A stretch of 40,341 nucleotides of DNA from an uncultured Candidatus Saccharibacteria bacterium. Its GTDB lineage: Bacteria; Patescibacteriota; Saccharimonadia; Saccharimonadales; Saccharimonadaceae. Every line of letters starts with the position of its first letter. Positions within the stretch are counted from its first letter, which is position 1. The translations under genes and the position numbers were made by a program. The notes under the pieces were generated by a model that saw only the letters and a list, made by a program, of their open reading frames with translations, made no database searches and was not told the DNA's origin. Positions 14,535-21,686 of the stretch are shown one piece after another. The stretch spans positions 1 to 40,341 of the forward strand of contig CAQOWG010000007.1 of assembly GCA_948851665.1 (NCBI GenBank), given 5' to 3'.

Positions 14535-16520
14535 TCATTCTCCGATAAGGCGGAGAAGTTCCGTTTCTGAGATAGTGGGGATGCCGAGTTTGGCGGCTTT
14601 ATCGGTCTTGCCCTTGCCGGGTTTGGCGCCGGTGATGAGAGCGGTGGTAGTTTTAGTGACGGAGCCAGTAACAGTGGCACCGAGGGCGCGGAGCTTATCT
14701 TCGGCGGCTTCGCGACCCATACTTTCCAGGGTGCCAGTAATGATATAGCTTTGGCCAGTGAGTGGAAGACTGGACTGATCGACGTACTCGGGTTGAACGC
14801 CGAGCGATTTTAGCTCGTCGAGCTGTTTCAAGTTATCTTCATCGGCGAAGTAGGCGAGAATTGATTCGGCAACAGTATTACCAACATCAGGAAGCTGAAT
14901 CAGCTGGTCAATAGTAGCATCGCGAAGAAGATCAATACTGGCAAAATGTTGGGCGAGCGTGACCGCCGTCTGAGTGCCAACGTGGCGAATGCCGAGGGCA
15001 GTGATGAACTTGGCGAGGGGCGGACGCTTAGATTCCTGAATGGCGCGAACTAGATTCTCGGCGCTAAGTTTCGCGAAACGTTCAAGTTGAGCGACTTTGC
15101 GAACCTCGAGACGATAAAGATCAGCAATACTAGAGACAAGGCCAGCATTAACCAGCGCCGCGACGTTTTTCTCACCGAGGCCCTCAATGTCGAGAGCAGA
15201 TTTGCTTGCGTAATATTCGATGGCGCGCTTCAGAATTAGTTTGGAGTCTTCACCTTTGACGCGATAAACAACTTCACCTTCAGGGCGCTCAAATTCGAGT
15301 TCGGGGTATTGCTGCTTCAGGGCTTCGAGATAGTTAAAAGGCTGAGTACCTTCGGGGCGGAGACTCAGCAGAACTTCCTTGACTTGCGGAATAATGTCAC
15401 CAGCTTTATAAATAATCACTGTATCGCCAATACGAACATCGAGGCGGGCGATTTCGTCGGCGTTGTGGAGGCTGGCATGACGAACCGTGCTGCCAGCAAC
15501 CTTGACGGCGTCGAGAATGGCGACGGGAGTAGCGGCACCAGTACGCCCGATAGAAATAACGATGTCTTTGACTTTAGTAGTGTTTTCCTCGGCTGGATAC
15601 TTGAAGGCAACGGCGCCGCGTGGGGTTTTGCCAACGATGCCGAGTTTTTGATAGACAGCGCGATCATTGATTTTAATGACCATGCCATCGGTATTGAAAG
15701 GCAGGTTTTGGCGGCTATTTTCGAGACGTTTTATTTCTTCAAATACTTTTGATAAGTTATCAAAGACATGGTCTTCACCAGAGGTACGAAAACCGAGTTC
15801 GCGAAGCTTAGCGTAGGCCTTGGAATGTCTGGGGAGATTGGGCTCAACTAAGTCGTAAGCCATGAAACGGAGTTTGCGCGAGGCAGCGATTTTAGGATCA
15901 AGCTGACGAATGCTACCGGCGGCGAGATTACGAGGATTAGCAAATGGTTTTTCACCGGTGGCTTTTTGGCGTGCATTGAGAGCGTCAAAATCATCTTTGA
16001 AAATAACAATTTCACCACGCACCTCAACGTGTCCCGGCTCTTCGATGCGCAAAGGAATATTCTCGATGGTGCGGACATTCATGGTGACGTCTTCGCCGAC
16101 TAATCCATCGCCACGGGTGACGGCGCGCTCAAAAAGCCCGTCTTGATAGTGCAAAGCACAGGCAAGACCGTCCATTTTGATGTCAGTGAAATATTCCTGA
16201 ACTGGGCCGGCTAATTTGCGGTTGGCATTATCCCATTCGCGTACTTCATCCTCGGAAAAGACATCAGCCAGCGAAATCATCCGATCACGGTGAGCGACTT
16301 TTTCAAACTTGTCGAGTGGTTTGCCGGCGACGCGCTGGGTTGGCGAGTCGGGCGTGATAAGCTCAGGAAACTCCTTTTCTAACTCGGAAAGTTCGTGCTT
16401 GAGTGAATCGGCTGCGGCTTCCGACATAATGGATTCATCAAGGACGTGATAATGATAGCGGTAATCATTAATTAAATCCCGCAGTTTCGCGATACGTTCG
16501 GCAGCTTCGGCTTTTGTCAT
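14535..16520 (-). CDS. ligA: NAD-dependent DNA ligase without zinc-finger cysteines
   Basis: Seals nicks in replication and repair with NAD. 661 residues: the adenylation domain with Lys115 in the KxDG motif (IKMDG) and TRGDGLVGEDVTMNVRTI; OB fold; helix-hairpin-helix repeats (IEGLGEKN, LPDVGNTVAESI); BRCT at the C-terminal end (about 585-661). The Cys4 zinc finger that normally lies between the OB fold and the HhH part is present in outline at 400-440 (LKQQYPELEFERPEGEVVYR...) but has no Cys at all. ATG 16520 follows TTGGAGGA. The gene is convergent with the SpoU gene. Confidence 0.96.
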   Translation of the reverse strand: MTKAEAAERIAKLRDLINDYRYHYHVLDESIMSEAAADSLKHELSELEKEFPELITPDSPTQRVAGKPLDKFEKVAHRDRMISLADVFSEDEVREWDNANRKLAGPVQEYFTDIKMDGLACALHYQDGLFERAVTRGDGLVGEDVTMNVRTIENIPLRIEEPGHVEVRGEIVIFKDDFDALNARQKATGEKPFANPRNLAAGSIRQLDPKIAASRKLRFMAYDLVEPNLPRHSKAYAKLRELGFRTSGEDHVFDNLSKVFEEIKRLENSRQNLPFNTDGMVIKINDRAVYQKLGIVGKTPRGAVAFKYPAEENTTKVKDIVISIGRTGAATPVAILDAVKVAGSTVRHASLHNADEIARLDVRIGDTVIIYKAGDIIPQVKEVLLSLRPEGTQPFNYLEALKQQYPELEFERPEGEVVYRVKGEDSKLILKRAIEYYASKSALDIEGLGEKNVAALVNAGLVSSIADLYRLEVRKVAQLERFAKLSAENLVRAIQESKRPPLAKFITALGIRHVGTQTAVTLAQHFASIDLLRDATIDQLIQLPDVGNTVAESILAYFADEDNLKQLDELKSLGVQPEYVDQSSLPLTGQSYIITGTLESMGREAAEDKLRALGATVTGSVTKTTTALITGAKPGKGKTDKAAKLGIPTISETELLRLIGE

Positions 16521-16630
16521 ATTTCCTCCAAATATATGACCATTATAACATGCTTAGGCAATGGGGCGCAGGATTAGCTTCGCCCGTTGAGGACTTTGGT
16601 ATTAATATTTGACGCCTAGATGTTTTGCGC

Positions 16631-18271
16631 TTAGCGAGCGATGCAACGAATAGGCATACCCCATTCACCATGCGTGCCGCCTGTTATTGCCGTGTATCCG
16701 CTCTCCTTATCAATATAGGTTTCAAAATAGTTCCCGCCACCGGCTCTTGTAGAGGTGCCGGTATAAAGGTTTGTATATCGACTAGTGGCAGCTCGGCCAT
16801 TTTGGTAACGACCCGTCCTGAAGAATTGAAGCGGGAATTCGGAGAGACGGTTATGGCTATCGGTATTATCGTATCCGGTTAATTGAATCCCATATGTAGA
16901 TGATAAGTCGTTGCGATAGTTTGTTGCGGAAGGTAGTTTCCATCCCCGCGGACAGATAGAGTCGGGTGCTTCGCCGGTTTGGCTTATCATTGAATTTGCC
17001 GTAACGGCTCCCCAGTTATATAAATTACCCTTGCGTTGATATGGCTGTCCGGTCGGAGAATCGGTATAGGTAGACACAATGTCTTTACCGAAATTGTTAA
17101 CAAGATAGATCGTATATGCTTGCTCCGGATGCTCGGCGGAATAATTATATGAACGGGCACCATCTAGTGAGAATTCTTCCCATAGATAGCTATCGCCATT
17201 GGCTACTGCTTGCGTGGCGTATATACGGTTGTCAGTTGCGATGCTCCATTCCTCTTTGGAGTTTAAATCGGTGTCTGCAGAGGTTAGCCTGAAACCGGAT
17301 CCGACTTTTTCGCCAGTATATGTATTATTTACGAATGTTTCTGCAGTAGAGTAATTTTGACTAGGAGCTAGTATATCCAACTCTAGGTTCTGCCCCATCC
17401 AACAATTGCCATCAGCTAGTTTTCTAATAAGGTAGGATTTGTTGTCACGGGTATCGATAAGAGTGGTTTCTGGTACGTAACGATCGTCGCCATGATGGAT
17501 GCCGGTGGAGTCTGGTAGGGCGGCGTCAACCCGGGGAGTGGTAGCACTAGCGCAAATCTCAGGGGTCATTTCTTGCATGGTAGAGATAAGGCCAAAAGCG
17601 CTGGTTTGTTTGGGGGTGGCAGTAATAGCAACGACAATCTTGTCACTATACTCTCCAGCTGGTAAGTTGCCGTCTACGGCAGTAGCAAAGCCGAGAGTGA
17701 GAACTTTGGCGATGGTGCCATTTTCTGCGGTAATTTTCTCTTTGGGGACGATGTTGGCTTCTGGATCGCTGATGCTTGGCACTTTGAGATAGTTCCGGGT
17801 GGGGTCACTAGCGCTATCACTTAGGTTATAGCGATAACCCCAGACGCTACCATTCTTGCCAAGGTCCGTCAATGAAGTACCCTTGCCAGCTTCGCCAGAG
17901 AGAGTAGGAATAATATCGCCATCTTTGCTTCTGAGTTCGCCACCGTTTTGGCTATAGACTGTGATACTATAATCATTAGCTTTGACAACGGTGAGAGAGA
18001 CTGGTAGATAGAAGTAGGCTCTGTCGATACCGTGACTAGTAGAAGTAGAACTTGGGGCCTGGAGGTCAGTACTACCAACAATGTCGCCAAAAGTAATATC
18101 AATACAGGAGACCATACTGTTCTCGTCACAAGTGAGAGCGTGGGTAGGATGAGAGTTGATTGTCCCGAGGCCGATACTGGTGAATAAGCCAAGCAGAACT
18201 AGGAAGCCTAGCTTGCTCCCCAGCCTACTTCCTAGCCGATGATTAACGTTAATATGCTTAGTTTGTAGCAT
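16631..18271 (-). CDS. Secreted FISUMP-domain surface protein
   Basis: 546 residues. Signal peptide at 20-46 (LGFLVLLGLFTSIGLG...THA). Residues 50-225 look like a beta-rich, WxL/spike-type repeat region with Ser/Thr. From about 265 on comes the Fibrobacter succinogenes major paralogous (FISUMP) domain: TLIDTRDNKSYLIRKLADGNCWMGQNL, later GNLYNWGAV, ICPRGWKLPS and the end GEWGMPIRCIAR. The last 75 residues (NRLSEFPLQFFRTGRY...MPIRC) are homologous to cassettes C1-C3, but their sequence is diverged, with no shared DNA stretches. A C-type-lectin-like fold suits ligand binding on the outside. ATG 18271 follows CAGGAGGC. No membrane anchor after the domain. Confidence 0.8.
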   Translation of the reverse strand: MLQTKHINVNHRLGSRLGSKLGFLVLLGLFTSIGLGTINSHPTHALTCDENSMVSCIDITFGDIVGSTDLQAPSSTSTSHGIDRAYFYLPVSLTVVKANDYSITVYSQNGGELRSKDGDIIPTLSGEAGKGTSLTDLGKNGSVWGYRYNLSDSASDPTRNYLKVPSISDPEANIVPKEKITAENGTIAKVLTLGFATAVDGNLPAGEYSDKIVVAITATPKQTSAFGLISTMQEMTPEICASATTPRVDAALPDSTGIHHGDDRYVPETTLIDTRDNKSYLIRKLADGNCWMGQNLELDILAPSQNYSTAETFVNNTYTGEKVGSGFRLTSADTDLNSKEEWSIATDNRIYATQAVANGDSYLWEEFSLDGARSYNYSAEHPEQAYTIYLVNNFGKDIVSTYTDSPTGQPYQRKGNLYNWGAVTANSMISQTGEAPDSICPRGWKLPSATNYRNDLSSTYGIQLTGYDNTDSHNRLSEFPLQFFRTGRYQNGRAATSRYTNLYTGTSTRAGGGNYFETYIDKESGYTAITGGTHGEWGMPIRCIAR

Positions 18272-18435
18272 GGCTGCCTCCTGTTTGTACCTATGTTGTT
18301 ATTACCCCAAAGGTGGCGCCAAGTTTGTTCTAAGTTCATAAATAAGTAATATAAAGTAGGAGGACTCTAATTAGTTTATAAGAAAGGTGCTTGAGTCCAC
18401 GTAGATATTACCATAACAAAAATGGCACCACGAGG

Positions 18436-18564
18436 GTGTTACTAGAACAATTCCAATGGTACTTACATACTCGATCGAAATGGCTCAACCTCATGGCGCC
18501 AATATTCTAATCGAATAGTAAGTACAAAAATTGCACCATTTTTATCAAATTGTTCTAGTAACAC
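18436..18564. repeat. Large imperfect inverted repeat
   Basis: GTGTTACTAGAACAATT (18436-18452) is the exact complement of 18548-18564 (17 bp). Inside, GTACTTACATACTCGAT (18459-18475) pairs with ATCGAATAGTAAGTAC (18510-18525) with one bulge. The side loop 18526-18547 carries its own small hairpin. TTTTATTTT follows on the + strand. It stands in the gap between the FISUMP gene's start and cassette C2. It may be a MITE-like element (no target duplication seen), a structured RNA or a complex terminator. Confidence 0.65.
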
Positions 18565-18594
18565 TTTTATTTTAGCACAAACGCAAGCAAAATG

Positions 18595-18615
18595 ATGTTG
18601 TGAATTTTACAACAT
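18595..18615. repeat. 21-bp dyad upstream of cassette C2
   Basis: ATGTTGT (18595-18601), seven bases, ACAACAT (18609-18615): identical arms and spacer length to 466-486, which lies upstream of cassette C1 on the same strand. It lies 32 bases before C2. Confidence 0.7.
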
Positions 18616-18647
18616 TTAATCGTTTAGGATTCAGTGCACCCGTTACT

Positions 18648-18863
18648 AACTACAATCGTATTAATGAATGGCCTCTCCAGTTCCTGCGTACTGGCAACTA
18701 CCACCGTTCCTACGGCTACCTTCACGGACGTACGGCGGATGGCAGCTGGTGGTCTGCTACGGCTGGTTCCGCTACCCACGGGCGCTCCCTGGCTACGTGG
18801 ACCGGTAGTGTCTACGCCCAGAATAACGATTTCCGTGGCTACGGCTTTGCTCTGCGCTGCGTA
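18648..18863 (+). other. Orphan DGR-type variable-region cassette C2
   Basis: Second 72-codon cassette, NYNRINEWPLQFLRTG to GFALRCV. Compared with C1 and C3 the invariant codons agree even in third bases, while the changes sit in codons such as AAC, AGC, GCT, TCC, AAT, GAT and TAC, i.e. at positions 1 and 2 before a fixed C or T. The frame opens at GTG 18600 inside the dyad, with no ribosome binding site, so it is not a normal gene. It ends with CTGCGCTGCGTA five bases before the stop of the convergent merR gene, i.e. exactly at a gene border. I take it as a silent variable region without its target gene. Confidence 0.7.
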
Positions 18864-18867
18864 GTAT

Positions 18868-19248
18868 CTATTCGGCTGATTCTTCTGATTTCTGCCTGGA
18901 TAACTCTTCCTGACGCTCAATAAAGTCAATGGCTTGTTGACGTTCTTTGATTTCTTGCTGAAGTTGATGTTTGTGAGTAGTAAGCATAGCAAGACGTTCT
19001 TCAGCTGTAGAATCGCCTTGCCTATAAAGTCGAGAATACTGGCGAAGTTCTGCGGAAGAAAAGCCAGCTTGGCGCATCTTGAGTAATATCTCGATGAGAT
19101 TGACTTGTTCTTGGTTGAAGGTGCGGTAACCAAGACGGGTACGCTTAATGTGTGGGACAAGACCACGATTACAAAGATACGTAATAATGTGTTTTGGCAC
19201 GCCAAGCTGTTTGCTAATATCTGCTGTGGTATATGTTGCTAATGTCAT
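18868..19248 (-). CDS. MerR-family transcriptional regulator
   Basis: DNA-binding regulator, 126 residues. The winged helix-turn-helix at the start reads YTTADISKQLGVPKHIITYLCNRGLVPHIKRTRLGYRTFNQEQV, close to the MerR pattern (helix-turn-helix, then R-x-G-Y-R-x-F/Y). A helical region and a coiled coil (HKHQLQQEIKERQQAIDFIERQEEL) for dimerisation follow, with no clear effector domain and no metal-binding Cys set. Leaderless: TATAAT (19260-19255) ends six bases before the ATG. The dyad GGGTTAGAA-N11-TTCTAACCC (19274-19302) lies over its -35 region, so self-regulation is likely. It stands between cassettes C2 and C3 and is the only regulator in this island. Confidence 0.88.
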   Translation of the reverse strand: MTLATYTTADISKQLGVPKHIITYLCNRGLVPHIKRTRLGYRTFNQEQVNLIEILLKMRQAGFSSAELRQYSRLYRQGDSTAEERLAMLTTHKHQLQQEIKERQQAIDFIERQEELSRQKSEESAE

Positions 19249-19273
19249 ACTCTTATTATAACCCGTATTGCGA

Positions 19274-19302
19274 GGGTTAGAAAAAACGAAAAATTCTAAC
19301 CC
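19274..19302. promoter_or_regulatory. Probable MerR operator, copy 1
   Basis: Perfect dyad GGGTTAGAA-N11-TTCTAACCC that overlaps the expected -35 region of the merR promoter. A second copy lies at 19341-19369. Confidence 0.6.
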
Positions 19303-19340
19303 CCAATTAAGTCATTTGTCCCTGTTACGTAGAATTTATG

Positions 19341-19369
19341 GGGTTAGAAAAAACTTAAAATTTCTACCC
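19341..19369. promoter_or_regulatory. Probable MerR operator, copy 2
   Basis: GGGTTAGAA (19341-19349) and TTCTACCC (19362-19369), one base short of copy 1; the spacer resembles copy 1 (AAAAAAC...AAAA). It abuts the end of cassette C3. Confidence 0.5.
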
Positions 19370-19584
19370 TCGCAGCACGGAGCAAAGCCGGCGCCACGGA
19401 AACTGTTAGTCTGGGCGTGGACATTACCGGTCCACGTATTCAGGCGGCGCCCGTAGGTAGCTGAGCCAGCCGTGCTAGACCACCAGATGCCATTCACCGT
19501 ACGTGCGGTGAGGTAGCCGTAGGAACGGTGGTAGTAGCCAGTACGCAGGAACTGGAGAGGCCATTCGTTAATACGGTTGTAGTT
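19369..19584 (-). other. Orphan DGR-type variable-region cassette C3
   Basis: Third cassette, on the minus strand, NYNRINEWPLQFLRTG to GFAPCCE. Its variable codons include TAC, ATC, AGC, CGC, AAT, ACT and AGT where C1 and C2 have other NNC/NNT codons. Its 3' end, TTTGCTCCGTGCTGCG, departs from the C1/C2 sequence (TTTGCkCTGCGC...) and is repeated exactly just upstream of the cassette (19613-19628). The cassette lies 69 bases past the stop of the membrane-protein gene, in the same direction, and reads up to operator copy 2 of merR. The frame opens at a TTG (19632) without a ribosome binding site. Confidence 0.7.
19371..19386. repeat. 16-bp direct repeat, copy at the C3 3' end
   Basis: CGCAGCACGGAGCAAA, exactly repeated at 19613-19628, 242 bases away. 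The two copies enclose cassette C3. Bases on either side of the 16 differ. Confidence 0.85.
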
Positions 19585-19612
19585 GGCAACAGATGCGCCG
19601 TTAGCTACACTC

Positions 19613-19628
19613 CGCAGCACGGAGCAAA
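19613..19628. repeat. 16-bp direct repeat, copy at the C3 5' side
   Basis: CGCAGCACGGAGCAAA, second copy. On the minus strand it reads as the end of a variable region (TTTGCTCCGTGCTGCG) followed by GAGTGTAGC, and a similar GGAGTAGGG follows the end of C1. Confidence 0.85.
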
Positions 19629-19653
19629 ACAATGACCCAGCAAAATATTTTCA

Positions 19654-20772
19654 CTAGTTTTCTTGGTAATCCAGCAACCAGCGATAGTAGCGATAAAGAT
19701 AGGTGGTAGCATAGATAAAGATAAAGCAGGTTACAGCCAGCAGACAGAATGGCACGATTGGTACGTTTGCAATCCAATCCCAGATACCCTTGAGCCAAAG
19801 ATCGATCAGCATAATCGGAAGCATGGTGACAACATAAATAATAGCCACTACGAAGAGTAGGTAGAGCACTCGAAGGAGAAGCTTGAGGCGGCGGCTCGCC
19901 ATGAGGTCGGAAGCGGTGGTGAGGGCAGCCATTGGGTAAACACCCGGCACGGTGACTGCAATCAGTGCGACGAGAGAGCTAGAGAGAAGATAGGCGGTAA
20001 TGGAGATCATGAGAGCGGCAAAGATAAAGTAGACTAGAGCGTAAAACGGCGTCGAGAGGAAGCCAGTGACTTGGGCGGCAGAGAGCGTGATTGCGACCAG
20101 CATTGCTGGGATACACTGGACAAAAATCACAATGAAGACCAACAGGGTAGAGATGAGCGGAGTGAGAGCATTATAGAGACCGTCGCGGAGTTTGGGTTTA
20201 GCGCCAGCGTACCACTTGCGCAGAAGATAAATCGTGACTAACCACATAATCAAGAAAAGGACGATTGTAAAGAGAAAACCGATGTCATCTTTGCCGGTGG
20301 TCAGGCCACCAGTGGTAATAGTGGAGAGCAGCAAGAGGCCAGATTTGGCGAAATTGCCGATTGATTCGTCGTTTGCTGAGTCGATTGCATCTTGCAGGCC
20401 TTGATAAAAATCTTCGCTCATTAGCCCAACCAGCACGACATAAAGCATAGCCATCAAGAAGATGAATGGTAAAAAGGTTTTCCAGTGTTTAAAGATTACA
20501 CCAAAAGTAGTCATGGCGTGATTGAGCAGGCCGGGGGCATTGACCTCGCGCTGGTAATCCTCACGATAAGAACGATGGAAGCTGCGATGTAAAACCACGT
20601 GATTTTTGCGGTATTCGGCACGTTTTTTGGTGATTTTTTTCGTGATTTTGGTGGCAAACGCTGGGAGTTTGCCCCTTTTGGCGCTTTCCTTGACTTCCTG
20701 AGGCGAAACCGAACAGTCTGGCTGTGATACGGCGGTTTTGTACGGTTTTTTCTTAGAACTTGTTTTTGCCAT
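19654..20772 (-). CDS. Polytopic membrane protein of unknown function
   Basis: 372 residues from ATG 20772 (MAKTSSKKK). The first 80 residues are basic and soluble (Lys/Arg-rich, HRSFHRSYRED). Then come about six to seven hydrophobic segments, near 92-112, 143-160, 167-184, 206-230, 240-265, 305-325 and 338-360. It ends with a short cytoplasmic tail (YRYYRWLLDYQEN). The layout resembles DUF975/YIP1-type integral proteins but I cannot assign it. The start lies inside the end of htpX (20-base overlap), so it is translated with htpX and lemA. Cassette C3 follows its stop. Confidence 0.75.
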   Translation of the reverse strand: MAKTSSKKKPYKTAVSQPDCSVSPQEVKESAKRGKLPAFATKITKKITKKRAEYRKNHVVLHRSFHRSYREDYQREVNAPGLLNHAMTTFGVIFKHWKTFLPFIFLMAMLYVVLVGLMSEDFYQGLQDAIDSANDESIGNFAKSGLLLLSTITTGGLTTGKDDIGFLFTIVLFLIMWLVTIYLLRKWYAGAKPKLRDGLYNALTPLISTLLVFIVIFVQCIPAMLVAITLSAAQVTGFLSTPFYALVYFIFAALMISITAYLLSSSLVALIAVTVPGVYPMAALTTASDLMASRRLKLLLRVLYLLFVVAIIYVVTMLPIMLIDLWLKGIWDWIANVPIVPFCLLAVTCFIFIYATTYLYRYYRWLLDYQEN

Positions 20773-21631
20773 GCTCAAGCCTTTCGATACGTTTTTCGAT
20801 AGGAGGGTGAGTACTGAAGAGATTCTTGATGGCGCCTTTTTTGAGCGGGCTAGTAATATAAAGGGCCTCGGTAGCAGGATTTTGGCGGCGCATTGGGCGC
20901 GAATGCGTATCGAGTTTCTTGAGGGCAGAAATCATACCCTCGGGATAGCGAGTTGTATGGGCGGCTGAAGCATCCGCCAAATATTCCCTTTCGCGCGAAA
21001 CGGCCATCTGGGCAAGGGACGCTGCGATTGGCGCAAGTACTGAAACAAGAATCATCACGATCAGTCCGACTGGGCTATTGTCCTCGTCGTTGGCGCGATT
21101 GGCGTAGAACATCATCCGATAACCCAAATCAGCAATTAGGCCAACTAAACAAACCAGACCAAACGTAATCATGCTCACCCGAATATCGTAATTTTTGACG
21201 TGAGACATCTCGTGAGCCATAACGGCAGTGAGCTCTTTATTGTCCATAATGTCAAGCAGACCAGTCGTGGCGGCGACGATGGCATGCTGGGGATCACGGC
21301 CAGTCGCGAAAGCATTTGGCGCCGGATCGTCGATCACATAGACCTTTGGCATTGGTAGGCCCATCGTGATTGAGAGATTCTCCACGGTATTATATAGGCG
21401 TGGGTTGTCGCGCTTTTTGATCTGCTTGGCGCCAGTCATTGCGACAGCCAAGCTAGCCGAAGCGAAATACTGAATCACCGCATAAACTAAAGCAATAAGT
21501 ATAACCCAAATCGCTACCCACCAGTCACGAATAAAAAAAGCTACTGCCCAGCCGATTGCGCTGATTAGCAGCACAAAAAATCCCATAATCAGTATGGTGT
21601 TACGTTTATTGGCAGCGATTTGTTTATACAT
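20753..21631 (-). CDS. htpX: HtpX-like membrane zinc metalloprotease
   Basis: Membrane protease (M48B) for quality control of membrane proteins. 292 residues: two N-terminal membrane segments (12-34 and 38-63), the zinc site HEMSH at 140-144, two further membrane segments (about 155-170 and 183-205), then the third zinc ligand Glu in the AVSREREYLADASAA block near 215. ATG 21631 follows CGGAGGT. It lies after lemA (55-base gap), a pair often seen in bacteria. Confidence 0.94.
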   Translation of the reverse strand: MYKQIAANKRNTILIMGFFVLLISAIGWAVAFFIRDWWVAIWVILIALVYAVIQYFASASLAVAMTGAKQIKKRDNPRLYNTVENLSITMGLPMPKVYVIDDPAPNAFATGRDPQHAIVAATTGLLDIMDNKELTAVMAHEMSHVKNYDIRVSMITFGLVCLVGLIADLGYRMMFYANRANDEDNSPVGLIVMILVSVLAPIAASLAQMAVSREREYLADASAAHTTRYPEGMISALKKLDTHSRPMRRQNPATEALYITSPLKKGAIKNLFSTHPPIEKRIERLEHGKNKF

Positions 21632-21654
21632 GATACCTCCGTGATTCCAGAAAA

Positions 21655-21679
21655 GTGTGGCGCCGATAGCGCCACACCA
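21655..21679 (-). terminator. Hairpin between lemA and htpX
   Basis: GTGTGGCGCC-GATAGC-GCCACAC arms between the lemA stop and the htpX ribosome binding site; no clear T run. It may attenuate transcription into htpX or stabilise the lemA mRNA. Confidence 0.45.
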
Positions 21680-21686
21680 CTATATC

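Noticed and set aside
18595..18615. The ATGTTGT-N7-ACAACAT dyad as the MerR binding site
   Set aside because: The merR gene's own promoter carries a different dyad (GGGTTAGAA/TTCTAACCC), which is the better candidate; nothing links the first dyad to this protein except distance.
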